Assembly (NCBI GenBank): GCA_019096195.1
Contig: JAGTXK010000022.1
Location: 62,001 to 126,000 of the forward strand
DNA length: 64,000 nucleotides
Source of the DNA: Boletus sp. NGJ
Taxonomy: Eukaryota > Basidiomycota > Agaricomycetes > Boletales > Boletaceae
Reading direction: 5' to 3'
A program made the translations under genes and the position numbers. A model generated the notes under the pieces. That model was not told where the DNA came from and did no database searches. It saw only the letters and a list, made by a program, of their open reading frames with translations. Shown here piece by piece: positions 1 through 11,275 of the stretch (position 1 is the first letter of the stretch; the number at the start of each line of letters is the position of its first letter).

Positions 1-293
1 TCAGAAATAGGCGTTCCAATCCCCAAAAAACGGAGGGAGAGTCAATCAGGGGGGAAAGGTACGCGGCCGTTATGGTACATCACGACTACGCCCTTTGATG
101 ATAGCAGCACCGAATGACTTGCATCGTTCCAGGAAATCGAGACCTGTGAGTTACGGTCAATTATACAGAACGGTTCTAAGAAAAAAATCAATCCTCAGCC
201 CTTTGTCATGCCACATTCTAAGCCCTTGAACGGTCTCTCAACTGTCACTGCATCCATTGGCACAGTCTCCCGGAGTTGCATGTAAGAGACTTT

Positions 294-882
294 GAAACTC
301 TGTCTATGCCGACCTGACGTATCGCGCCCTCCGTACTAGGGATTATGCCTCGCAGATCGACCCAAACGCAGAAAAGGGATCGTTTCCTTGGTGCATCCGT
401 TCTCCACCTGCTACCCAGGAAACGAGCCCCGCGGGGCCAAACCGTTCAGAGCGCAAGCGCCCCTGCCCTCCCATTGAGCACCTTGAGTTGGCAGCGCTCC
501 CCGGGATCGTGGACGCGCTCTTGCGCGATCTGCGCGCGTTCGCAAGCCGCATCGATATTTTCAAACTCATCTTTGCAGAGGTTCGATCTTTCTTCGAGAC
601 CCATCGATCATGCTGACGAATTGTGGCATCTGATACAGCTAGCCAGAGAGCAAGACATCTTCGTCGTGTATTTGAAAGACGGGCAGTCTGATGCTAACCA
701 GGTGGGTGTTGTTGTTTTTTTGCATCGATCCGTCATTTCCGACAAATCTGGTTTCCTTTTTCTTTCTCTTGGTGCGGCGTACACATGCACAGGGGTATAG
801 AACTGAGATCAATCGTTTGAGGAGGCGTCTTCCATGTGTGTGCAATGCGCTGGATGCTTACAGCAAAGGGAGACCATCATGA
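294..882 (+). CDS. hypothetical protein fragment, possibly frameshifted
   Basis: Two stretches look protein-coding but lie in different frames. Frame one (about 294 to 611) has a helical, leucine-rich segment including PPIEHLELAALPGIVDALL. Frame two (about 606 to 701) includes HADELWHLIQLAREQDIFVV and ends at a good donor (CAG|GTGGGT near 702). A likely intron ends at ACAG near 793, and the frame then runs on to a stop at 880-882. No start codon fits the first stretch and no intron explains the frame switch near 605. This is therefore either a decayed gene or the 3' part of a gene whose upstream exons I did not place. I do not recognise the family. Confidence 0.3.
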
Positions 883-1123
883 ACTGGCTGTATCCACGTG
901 CCCCTGCAGTTTCCAGCTCACGTTTCTAAAGAGGTCGGCCGGACACATAGTGTCAATCGAGTAAATGACTTCGTTTTCCGCACGGAAAGCAGTTGGGACA
1001 ATAAAAAATAAAATAAAAAGCGAGACACTAGCAATCTGATTCTACACCTCTGTTCAATTCAATTCACTCATGTTATCTATGTCTTGCGGGGGACACGCCA
1101 TGGCCGGCATGATTCCAGAGTGG

Positions 1124-2854
1124 TCAGATCTTCAGAACCACTCGCCCCGCAATCTCACCCTTCTCCATCTCATCAAACACGCTTGGAAACCACACGTCTC
1201 GTGAATACACGCAAAAAATCGGGAATCAAATGATCTACACGTACGTCTCGAGTTCCTCCAGGCCTCGGAGGGTGTAATAACAAATCACCTTTCCCCTTGC
1301 AGCAAGCTCCAGGGCCTCGATTGCATCTTGACGGGACCTGTACGTGAAGCAAAGCAGGAGGTGTCAGTTGCCCAAATCTATGGGTGGATGATTCGAACAC
1401 AATACTTGCCCAATCGTGGATCCAATCAGCTTGAGTTCCTGGTGCCGTCCCGCATCAGCTTCAGTTTGTGCTGACACGCAAGGGGAAGGGGGAAACTGTT
1501 TACCTTGCCAACCAAAACTTCAAAGGGGACTTGGAATGGTGCCGATGCCGGTACCCCCACAAGGATGATCGTCCCTGTTGGTCGAACGTAATAGCACGCC
1601 TGGACATACGGCGTAGCCTGGATAACAAAATAAATCGCACGGTATGGACGCAAACAGCGAACCCGCGACGAGGCACAGCCTCAGTCAGTGCGTGCAACTA
1701 TGGACATGAATGGTGTTGGACAAAACAAACTGACTGTTCCGGTTGTGATGAGTGCTGCCTTGGGCCCAAGTCCATCAGCTGCTGCGATGACGTCCTCCAC
1801 CAGTGCGTCTCCGCTCTCCCTGAAGTCGATCCATTTCTCTGCACCAAGGAGGAGACACAGCTTACGCTTTTCCTCCCCGCTATCTACGGACGGATGTGAG
1901 CGTGTACGACCAACAGACGGAGAGCATGAAAAGGAGACATGCCTATGGCAATGACGCGGAGACCCATCGTGACGGCGTATTGTATCGCTGAACGGACGGG
2001 TGTCACACGGCGTTTGACGTGAGCAAGAGGGCAAAAGTCGGAGGATAATATTTGATTCACCGAGATGACCAAGACCACCACCAGCACCGGCGATCGCGAT
2101 CCAACTGCCGATAGGGACGTTGATGCGTTTGAGGCCCTTGTAGACCGACAAGCCCTGGAACGCAGACGGTTCAGTGCGCCAGGCGAGACGAACGCCGGAA
2201 GTGCTCACCGCACAGAGAATAGACGTCGCGGCTGCACTATCCAGTGACTCGGGGAGAGGAGTGACGTAGTAGGTCCATGCAACCTCGAAGAGCCGAAACA
2301 GTCACTCAAAACATGGACAGCACGTTGCAGATATGACGATCGGCTCACCGTGTATTCAGCAAAAGTGCCGTCCACGGTAAAGCCGTGGACGAGTTGGGCA
2401 GGGCAAGCTAGTAGCATAATAAAAACAAGATACGTATTGTCAGTAGCATCAAGCAAGATGATGTATGCGCAGGCGCTTCTAAGCACTTGTACTCACTCGA
2501 CTCATTCCCCGTGCGACAATGATCACAATGCAAGCACGTCCGCGCAATCCACTTGAGCCCAACCCTATCTCCCAAACTGACTAAGTTGTCTATGGTTCCA
2601 GCGCCGATGGCCACGACGGTGCCCACACCCTCGTGTCCTCCTATGCGGGGTAATGTGGGCTTGCGTTTCCAATCGCCATTACGGATGTGCAAATCACTTT
2701 GGCAGACGCCCGCGTACTCGATCTTGACGAGACATTCGTTGGGTCGCAGATAAGTGGGGTCTCGAACAGGATGTTCAGAATGGATTGACAGGGGCTCGCC
2801 AAAGGTATGTATCTTCGCTGCCCGCTGGAAGGCGGGGATTGTTTGGAGCGCCAT
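1124..2854 (-). CDS. zinc-dependent alcohol dehydrogenase (MDR superfamily)
   Basis: Predicted cytosolic zinc- and NAD(P)-dependent alcohol dehydrogenase that interconverts primary alcohols and aldehydes. The start is the ATG at 2852-2854 (MALQTIPAFQRAAKIH). Upstream extension has no ATG. The first exon shows the catalytic-zinc cysteine (GVCQSDLH), the GGHEGVG motif with the second ligand, and the structural-zinc CLHCDHC array. Later exons give the Rossmann glycine motif (AIAGAGGGLGHLG, about 2030-2090), a PTGTIILVGVP strand (about 1530-1590) and a C-terminal exon reading DAIEALELAARGKVICYY (about 1260-1340). The last exon ends GEIAGRVVLKI at the stop, 1124-1126. At least six short introns interrupt it. 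Size fits the roughly 350-residue fungal propanol-preferring ADH group. The exact substrate cannot be read from sequence. Confidence 0.9.
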
Positions 2855-3925
2855 AAAAGTCGTTTCGGGTGCGCCTGGCGTCACGGTACGAACGGTTTCT
2901 CTGACCAAGTTCAAGCTTTGGAATCGTGGGGGACCAGGAACACTTTTTAGAACTCCACAAGACTATCCCTGATATGGTGAGATACCAAACTTAACTGCCA
3001 AATCAATGTGAAACAGCCAAATAACCGGCGAGCGCGAACAATAGAGCTTACCAAAACTGATCGGACGTTCACCGACTGACTAACTCTGTTTCAGGCAGAT
3101 CGTCATGAACGTCCTAAATATCCAATGTTTTACGTTGGCCAGGAACTTGTTGTAACTTGCTGCGGTTCGAATAGTTATCGTGATCAAGACGTCCTTATGG
3201 CCCCATACTTCAAGCTTGGCAGATCTGCAATCGGAGCCTCAAGTGCCAATTTCGTACCGTTTCATGATTCTCCGCACACATGGCGCGGCGCGCGACAGGA
3301 GCGTATCTCTTGCAAGCCGCACTGTGCGTGATGTATCTCGGAATCAGGCTGCCATATGGAGTGTTTCAAGTTGAAGAGCCACTGGTGAGTGCAACCGCAT
3401 GATGATGTCCGCCTATACCCGCTGGGGGTACGGGCCGTACGGCGTTCGATTGCTGAGCCGTGAGCAACTTTGGAACATAGCTACCTGGAACTTGGAAGGG
3501 CGGTAGCGGCTCGGAGGAAAAAATGCTTTCCCTCGTTTCTCTGACAGTCCTGCGCAGTGGGAACCTACTTGAAACAAGGGTGCTGTCGTCGCATTTGAGA
3601 CACTACAGGCGTGTTTGCGAAGGGCATTGGAGTAGGGATTGCGGTACGAGTAACACCCGGTTACTTGCGGCCGGCACGCGTCGGGTATGTGCGTTGTCAG
3701 AAGAAATCAAAACACGTGACCGCAGCGCGTCAGTCAAAAGTGTCTGTGTTCAACTTCTCCCTCCATTCGACCACCCACACCACACACCGCCTAGTTTGAA
3801 ACGACACGCTGGCCGTGTTTCTGTAATACATTCAATATTATCTCCCACAACACTGCATTCCAACCACCCGACGTCCCAACGTTCGAGCATCATACCGACT
3901 CACGCTGGCTCACCTATCACCCAAC
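2855..3925. other. intergenic region between ADH and secreted-protein gene
   Basis: About 1.07 kb with no recognisable gene. The ADH and the gene at 3926 diverge from it, so it should hold both promoters. The last 100 bases before 3926 are rich in CA and CCAAC-type sequence, as usual before fungal start codons. I saw no convincing exon. Confidence 0.5.
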
Positions 3926-4543
3926 ATGACCAAGGCCATTCCCGCGGTCCTCGTGCTCGTGTTCGCCTGCCTGTTCGTCCTCTCCGCCGCGCTCCCGCCC
4001 TTGCTCAGTCAATCCGTGTCTGCCCAAACCAAACCCAACATACCCCGCACACTCCTCGGGAAACCCTATCGAACACGCTGGGACTCGCAAGGTTGCCCGC
4101 CATCGCGCTGGACCCTCGCCGTCACAGACCACAATGGTTCCGATGCCGACCCCGACCTCGATCTAGACAATACATTGGCACACAAAGCCCAAATCAGGAG
4201 CGGTGACTGGACTCGGGCGAAGATGGATACGAAACCGCGCGCCCCGATTCCACTCCCGCTCGTCCTCAACACATCCCCAGAGTCCGCGCCGGTGCGCTTA
4301 CGTTTTATGAAGTTTAAACGACCCATGCAGTACAGCCCTTGCTCGGATGGTGCACCTCCGCCCGAAAACGCACAATTCGATGAGATGGACCCGAGGGATG
4401 AAGAGGAGCAGCACGTACAGTCTCCCGTCGTCTCCAGACCCGAGAAAAAGCAAGGACCATGCGATGTGCCAGTGCCAGTTCGACGTTTGAAGCGGTTGTA
4501 TGACAGCGGAAAATGGAAATCGAGGTTGTTTGAAGAATATTAG
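3926..4543 (+). CDS. small secreted protein of unknown function
   Basis: Single-exon frame of 205 residues from an ATG in good fungal context (CCAACATGACC). Residues 1 to about 33 form a strong signal peptide or anchor: short positive start, then a core reading VLVLVFACLFVLSAAL, with likely cleavage near VSA-QT. The mature part is polar and proline-rich, has an acidic patch (DADPDLDLDN, about residues 73-82) and a basic C-terminus (RRLKRLYDSGKWKSRLFEEY). It has no enzyme motif. The four cysteines are widely spaced. I do not recognise the family; it resembles the many lineage-specific secreted or membrane-anchored proteins of mushrooms. Confidence 0.65.
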   Translation: MTKAIPAVLVLVFACLFVLSAALPPLLSQSVSAQTKPNIPRTLLGKPYRTRWDSQGCPPSRWTLAVTDHNGSDADPDLDLDNTLAHKAQIRSGDWTRAKMDTKPRAPIPLPLVLNTSPESAPVRLRFMKFKRPMQYSPCSDGAPPPENAQFDEMDPRDEEEQHVQSPVVSRPEKKQGPCDVPVPVRRLKRLYDSGKWKSRLFEEY

Positions 4544-5854
4544 ACGAGATGGATAAACTTCGAGGTGAACGTCGGAAGATTATTAACGCGATGATCCAGA
4601 CCTCCGGTAGAAATTCGAATCTGAATAGGACGCCGCGTTTCTTGGGTGATTTGAAAGAAAATTCCGCCGAGCGGGTAGGGATCCACGTCAAAATGTACCT
4701 ACTTATAACCGTGACGGATGTGCCTCGAGCCTTCAACGTGTGGGCTGTTCGCCTGAAATAACTACAGCATAAGCGAGACTGATCACCAACCCGTATCGCG
4801 ACCTCTGGTCGCTTCTTTTATCATGGGATAATTCCATCTTCTTAATGGAACACGAAGGCGGTGCTTCCGGAGTTATTTCAAACGGCTCAGCTATGCATAG
4901 CAACTTGAGGGTGAATGAAGTCAATGAAGAAAACGTTCATCCCCCTTACATCGCTGGATGTTGGCTAAAATCGGATCTCACGACGAAAATAAGGGTCAGA
5001 AGCATCACTGGCGAACCTGGAGCAATGGAAGTGGACGAGGTGATGGAAACGGAGGAAACAATCGAAGTGGATAAGCTTGAGAGGCAGTGAAGCACCGGTC
5101 AAGAACACATGTCTTGATGTGGCTCCGAAGCGAATTCGAAAATTGGCACTGGAGATATTAGATAATGCGGTCCCCCAATGCGAAAATATCAAATAACGGG
5201 TTTGCGGCTGCATCTAGGACCCCCACGAGGCCAAGGCTTGAGCACGTGTGATTACATTCAGTTAGGCAGGTATTCTGTTCATTCGTGTCAATGATTTGGT
5301 CCATAGGTCGCCGAATATCGTTGCGAAACGACCCCAAATTGCCACAGAGCAGAAGGCAATGCAACCAACAGAAAATGTCTGATCCTCTCGGAAGCATCTG
5401 GTGAGATTGGCCATATGAATCTAGTCGCAGAAAGGCCTTGAGGCTTCGTCGACCAGAACGGGTAGCAAGTTCGTATGTATGCTATGCACTTCCGGAGGTC
5501 AGGAAGCAAGACTTATCTTAAGGGACCTAGCGATTTTTCCTTTTTCTCCTCCAGACGGAGCTGTGGAGACGTGCCGAGGTGTGTAATTAAAAGTCCAGAA
5601 CCTTCCCCGCGAAGGCGAAGGGTGGATAAGGGGCGCACCCAGGCGCACCTCTCAACTCAAATGGGACTGTGTCTGACGTCGAGTATTAAATGTTAAGATG
5701 ACATTGAGTCAGCAACATGGCGGAGTACTGGAAAACCTGCATGGAAGGGGTCGCATGTGGCATCGAAGGTTACCGTAAAGGATAAGAACACCAGAATGTT
5801 ATAAGTAACGCTGGTGGGCACAAAGCGTAGGACGGAATTACGCACCTCTGATCC
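4544..5854. other. gene-poor stretch
   Basis: About 1.3 kb without a supportable gene. An 81-codon frame at 4845-5090 (+) ends in an acidic VDEVMETEETIEVDKL stretch, but it has no homology I recognise and no splice context, so I do not call it. Confidence 0.4.
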
Positions 5855-6950
5855 ATGTCGTCCTCAAACCTCTTGTTTCTTTTGTTTCTTCTCTTGGTGA
5901 TCCTTTTTCTTCCCGTGTTCCTGTTGAAACAAGCGACCAGACCCATTAATGTGATTGCACGTGTTCCAGTCGCTCTCTTATATTCGCGCGCCTGGGCGTT
6001 AACAGGACTTTTCAGGCGCCGACAGTGCAAGAAGATCCACCACCTACCACCATCATGGGCGACGCATCGATTCCCCATCCCCGAAGAGATGAGAATGATA
6101 GGTGCTTAGACTGACACGCAGAAAAATCATGTCTAACAGGGATTTCGGCTCATCTAGGTGGAAAGCGCTCATTCGCGAATCAGAGGCAGGTATCGAAAGA
6201 TACCTTGTTCCCGAGATCAACATCGATCTTGCCTCGTTCATTCGCTCCATCACCTTTCGTGCATTTTTGGTTGTGTTTATGAATGTGGATCCCGATACAC
6301 TCACGTTTGCGAACGTCCAGCGGGTTACCGGAGTGTTATCGGACTTCTACGACGATAAGGAGGGGAAAAGGACGCTCCCGACCGACGTCCGGAGCATCCT
6401 GGACCAATGGCTTCCACAGAAACGATTCCCGTCTTCCTTGGACCGTATTCTTCCGGCGTACGAAGCGCTCTGGCGCATCGTCGCCATGATCGTGGTGACC
6501 TGCGAAGAGGATGAAACGAAAGCCTTGCGTTGGGTGATGCTGGACTTTCGCGACAATCCTCGCGATCAACAGTACAGAGCATCCATTGGGAGTGGAGAAA
6601 GCGTTTCGGCCATCACGGATGATGTAGTGAGCCGTCTTATACCCATCGCGCGTCCGCAGCACGCCACCGCCTCAAACTGGCCATTGAGCTGCATTCAGAA
6701 TGCGTCCGGGAGCAACTCGACCCCTCCGACGGTGCAGGAGGCGTTGAAGTTTGCGGCGTTGTTGGCGTCTAGGGTCATTGGTCGAGTTGGGGTGCACTAC
6801 GGGATATCTGGCAATGGCGTCGCGAATTCTCAGGCTTCTCCTTGGGACCGGCGAAAGATATTCAGGGTAAACAGATCCGTTCCTGGTCATGTCGCCATTC
6901 ATATTTTAGACATTCTTCCTCACGCCAGCACATCTAGGCAGATCTACTAG
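5855..6950 (+). CDS. membrane-anchored P450-like protein, probably without heme site
   Basis: Exon 1 starts at the ATG at 5855. It encodes a classic N-terminal anchor (LLFLLFLLLVILFLPVFLL) followed by a basic RVPVALLYSRAW segment. A short intron lies near 6102-6160. I could not join the exons in frame with certainty: the obvious donor G|GTGCTT at 6102 gives a phase that does not match the best downstream coding start, RWKALIRESEAGIERYL. The rest runs to the stop at 6950. The order anchor, YEALWRIVAMIV, then DDVVSRLIPIARP recalls a mushroom cytochrome P450-like group. However, there is no FxxGxxxC heme-ligand loop and no clear ExxR, and about 340 residues is short for a P450. It may be a degenerate or non-enzymatic relative. 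Confidence 0.45.
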
Positions 6951-7073
6951 GTCCTAGATATTGTACGGTAGTGGATCTTTGCCTTGTATACTTGTCGGTA
7001 CAAGTCTGCAAAGTGTCAGGCAAATTTTGCGGAGATGCGGCATGGGAGCGGAGATGAAATAACCCCCAAGAAT

Positions 7074-8842
7074 AAATAGTCAGATTTGATCTCCGCTTTA
7101 TCGATATCCTCTCTTCGACTGAAAGCACGACGTGCGAGAGTAGAAACAATCTGGAAGACCAACTCGCCGGGGAGGCAGGCTGTGGCCTGGCCAAATCCAC
7201 CCTATGGTGACTTTCGATTTCCATCGTTGTATTACTTACATGTGATGCGGCTGTTCTATCCCCGTCGAATAACGGACAGGATCCAAGCCCCGCCACAGAC
7301 GTGGCGGACATGCTGCTCGCCGTTCAGATGGAGAAATTACGCGTGGAAGAGGCATTGGCTGCACGGGATAACGTAGTGGCTCACCTTGAGGACGCGTATA
7401 CTTCCGTTCGCCAGAAGGCAGCGATGATATTGCGACTGGAGCAAGAATTGGAAGTGTTTAAACGAGCCTCGACTCCAGCAAACACGAATCCCAGTGGTTC
7501 TGAAATTCTTTTAGGGCCTCCTGGGATACCGCAGTCCGGCCTGGAAGTATTTGAAGAATTGGTAGAGACTCGGGCAAGTATTGTTGTTTATTTCGTCGTT
7601 CGAATCTTGATCCAGGAAATCCAACTATAGATAGAATCGACACAACGGAGTCCGGGTACACCCCGAGGAGTATCAAGTGAACCTCCAAGTACACCTGACA
7701 AGCTTGGCGATAGCTTGCAAAGCAACTCGGCTTATTGTAGACAAGCTTACATCAATAACTCCGTACTAGTCCATGAACCGTACACTCCCACCACTCCGAT
7801 ACCGTTCGATGACGAGGAGAGTCAGGTAAGCGCATATATGCGTTTCACATCACGGAACTATTTTCTATGGCACAGATTTCCTTCCTCACCTCGGAGGAAG
7901 GGACTCTTGCTGAACGGACAATCGCTGCGAGACAAGCAATGTTAGCGACTCTTCCTTTACCATCGGGTATCCCGGATGATGCCTTGCAACCAATCGTGAT
8001 TCACCCCCCTCATACCTTCCACGAGTTCCTCGGAAATGCATCCGGCGTATGTGTGCCGCGCGTAGTTTCACCCCCGATACTAACGTCTTCAAGTCTCTCA
8101 AGGATTTGTAAGGAATTTTTTCTGGCGTTATCTAATTGCTCATCCCCTCGACACTTGGACTCGGATCTCGCAATCACTCGACTAAAAATCGGCCAGCCTT
8201 AACAATTACAGAGTCTTGTCTCAACTGACGACATACTGGTGTCCCGACAGGGAAGAACATGGATACTTCCTCAACCCGGTCTTCAAGTGCAGCACAAATC
8301 CGCGTGTCGCGACAGCACATCGTTGGACCACCGTTGACGTCATCGGTCAGATGAACGAGCCAACGGGTGAGGTGACGCGTTATTCCGAGTACCAGCCTGA
8401 CTAGTCGTCTTTTCCCTAGAATGTTTTTATAACAAGGACGGAAAGTGGTATTATGCCGGAACCTACAAAGCTTTCCGGATGGACGATCTTACTATTCACG
8501 AATGGGAGGCTCTATCGATAGAGGTAAAATTGTTAGATTGTTTCGGAAGATCTGGTCGTGTGGACACAGTCGTTTTCGTAGACGACCCAAGCAATCGTCA
8601 GGGAAACCCTGGCCGGCCGGAAGAACGTGTCGCCTCAAAATCACTACGAAACATCCCAGCTCTATGCCGCAGGGGCTTTGCGCGTTGCCTGCGTCGGTCT
8701 GCATTGCGTCGGTTTCAGCGATGACTTGTATCGTGGTATACTCGAACAATCAAGATTCATTTACTGGGGTCGAAGCTCTGTATGGACACCTATCAAGACA
8801 ACGATCGAAACAAGCGACGACGGCAAATCCGCCCTGTCCTGA
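7074..8842 (+). CDS. coiled-coil protein with mushroom-type conserved C-terminal domain (DUF6697-like)
   Basis: Multi-exon gene of unknown function. A coiled coil comes first (MEKLRVEEALAARDNVVAHL, continuing to LRLEQELEVFKR, about 7320-7465). A low-complexity linker rich in Ser, Pro and Thr follows (about 7630-7825). The conserved C-terminal region spans exons reading LPSGIPDDALQPIVIHPPHT (about 7950-8010), YFLNPVFKCS (about 8263), ECFYNKDGKWYYAGTYKAF (about 8425-8480) and VSPQNHYETSQLYAAGALRV, ending at the stop 8840-8842. Introns are short GT-AG, for example 7826-7876. The conserved part matches my memory of DUF6697, an Agaricomycete domain of unknown role, but no search was possible. The 5' end is unresolved: a coding-looking stretch from about 7074 to 7205 has no ATG. 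Confidence 0.65.
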
Positions 8843-9016
8843 AGCTCCCTCATGCTTTTCCCCTGTTCTTGTTTTCTGATTGACACACATGTTCATGTTT
8901 CTGGACGATATTCCTGTATTGATAAATGGCTTGATGTCCCGTCCTGAATGTGCATGGAAATACAGAAAGAGATGTCTCCGAACCAAAACATTCATGTAGT
9001 GATACATTCCTTGCTC

Positions 9017-10454
9017 CTACAACTTCACCTTTGGCGCAATCCCCTGACCGGAGAGTGTTGCTCCTCCATCAAGCAAAATGTGAGCACCAGTGACATGTGC
9101 ACTAGCGGGAGAGCAGAGGAACAGTGCAATTCCAGCGAGATCCGAGGGGTGGCCAAACCGTCCTAGAGAACAGATGATTCGTTGGAGACATGGTTTAGCT
9201 AAGACCATACCAGTTGGCTGTAGGGATGCGATCGTTTCTTCACCCGCACCCTTGAAGGCAAATGCTGTCATCTTGGTGGGAAAAATACTGTTTCACGCCT
9301 TAGATATGCGAAACTCCGGACCCCATTAAACGCACCCAGGGCAAATTGCATTCACCCTGTTTCAATCGGTGATAAGCGACACACGAGATATATGGTAAGT
9401 CACACACGTGATGTTTTGAGGTCCTAGTTTGACCGCTAATATCGACGTGAGATGGTTAACGGCTGCCTTGCTAACGTTGTCTAGAAAAAAAAGAGATGAG
9501 GGGGATGTTGGATTGATGGAAGCAAGATATGCATGACTGACAGCTGTATGTTCCGCTACCATCGGCGCTCAGTAGACCTTCAACATGCGCAGTGACGCTC
9601 GAAGTCGATGAAATGTTGACAATGTGGGCGGGGTCCACAGCAGTTGCCTGCTTAGCGAGCCAAGATGATAGCCTCCAGTACGACATATCTCAATCCGCAT
9701 CCTGCAGATCATGAGCTGTAGGAACGTACCCCGCAGATACTGGTCATCGCGAATTGGAATGAGAAAAGACATGACCAAGTGAGGATGATGGAAGGCTCAC
9801 GATAGAAGAGGCTTTTCACGTTCACGGCCATGATGTTATCCCAACCCCTGTCCTCGGGAACGGCGTGGAAGGGAGATCCCCATGACACGCCAGAGTTGTT
9901 TACGAGGATGTGCAGTGTCTTGGCCGGTTCGAGCTCAGCGAGGGCTGAGATCAATCCATCCACGCCTGCCTTGCTCTGCATACGATATAGCGTAGGCATT
10001 CGAATACTTCACCGTCAGCACCGGAGCAGCGACATACTAAGACACCCACGCTCAGATTGGCGACGATGTAGTGCGCACTGCCGGGACCGAGCGCATTGAG
10101 TTCCGCCACTGCCTAGAGATACCCTTCCATGTCAGAACCTGGACATCTGCCACAGGCACTGCGCACCTCCTTCAGTTGCGCCTCCTTTCTTGCTGCGATG
10201 TAAACCCTGGCGCCGTTTTGGACAAGCGCGGAGGCGATCGTCTTGCCAATGCCTGTTCCTCCACCCGTCACGAGCGCTATAACGGGGTCCGGCCATCAGC
10301 ACGACCAACGCTCGAAGTGTGTAGGCACGAAAAGGGTACCAATTTTCCCGCGGACGTTGAACAAGGATTGCAGAGAAAAGTCTGCACCCGAGGGGGGGTC
10401 ATCGCGATAAATACACGTAGTAAATGTTGGGGCGGGCTCACCTGAGGCAGACAT
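9017..10454 (-). CDS. short-chain dehydrogenase/reductase (SDR)
   Basis: NAD(P)H-dependent oxidoreductase of the classical SDR fold. The start is the ATG at 10452-10454. Splicing two short 5' introns gives MSASDFSLQSLFNVRGKIAL followed by VTGGGTGIGKTIA, the TGxxxGxG cofactor motif. Later exons carry ILVNNSGVSWGSPFHAVPED (NNSG motif, about 9880-9910), IVNISSTSS (catalytic Ser region, near 9620) and SKAAVNHLTSILAVKLGPQ (about 9420-9475, the Lys of YxxxK in its usual context). The C-terminus reads DLAGIALFLCSPASAHVTGA to the stop at 9017. The closest group I can name is the fungal reductases annotated as RhlG-like 3-oxoacyl reductases; the substrate is unknown. The catalytic tyrosine codon lies at a splice junction I did not resolve. 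Confidence 0.88.
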
Positions 10455-10559
10455 GACGCTTTCGAGAGTTTGGTTCTTGCCAATTCGACACGGAGTAGTG
10501 AGAGGGACCGGCTTATAGCTGATAGCCGGTTCCGAGTTGAGCACTGCCCCAGGGTGTAT

Positions 10560-10745
10560 AGTCTCAAACAAATTTTAGACATAATAATTTAGAAACAGAT
10601 CTGAAAATTTGCTAAATATTGACAAAGTGTATTGTCATGAACCCAGGTACAACTCAATTATTTGATGAATATTTTTGTGCTATGTGTACAGCCCATTTTT
10701 CTGAATCAGATGGGTTGTAAGTATCGCCTCCAAAATTAGAGAGGG
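10560..10745. other. AT-rich island between SDR and protease genes
   Basis: A sharply AT-rich stretch of about 185 bases, with tracts such as TTAGACATAATAATTTAGAA, in otherwise balanced sequence. It has no ORF and no recognised element ends. It lies upstream of the SDR gene and could be promoter-related or a small inserted remnant. Confidence 0.4.
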
Positions 10746-11275
10746 TCGGAGTTTGACTCTCGGTAACTCTCGGCCCCGGGGGCTGGTTTGTCTGGTGAAA
10801 CAAGTGCCGCCGTCTGCTCAAACCTCAAGCCCGTCGTCCTGCAAGTTCATGGAACACTGTGGATATTTTTATTATTCTTTCCCTCTTTTGACGAGGCGAA
10901 GGAGCGGTTACAATGAACTACACCGCCTGCCAGATTGGTCTTTTTCTGTCGGAGATATATATTCATTGTCCGCCTCTATGCCGACGGACGGCCCGCAATG
11001 ACCACATTCAAATTCCGCCACCACTGCCTCGTACCATGTCTAGCTAGCCCGCGCCCACCCATATCACTAGCCCCTGGCACCGTTTTGAGCCCATCGGCGG
11101 TTTCGATGGCTGTCGTTACGTATTACGGACAATGACAAAAAATGACTTGTCCTTGCGGCAATCCTGCGCAGAGGCAGTGGGCATGGAAACTGCTTGCCAC
11201 CGTGTGGTAGTTGCGTGTCCGTGTAAGTATAAGATCGTGAACAGTGCACGGCACCACAGCTGCGCACCCCTTCCT

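Noticed and set aside
3523-4206. 227-codon plus-strand ORF overlapping the secreted-protein start
   Set aside because: Different frame from the signal-peptide protein, basic and low in structure; it reads through the promoter of the 3926 gene.
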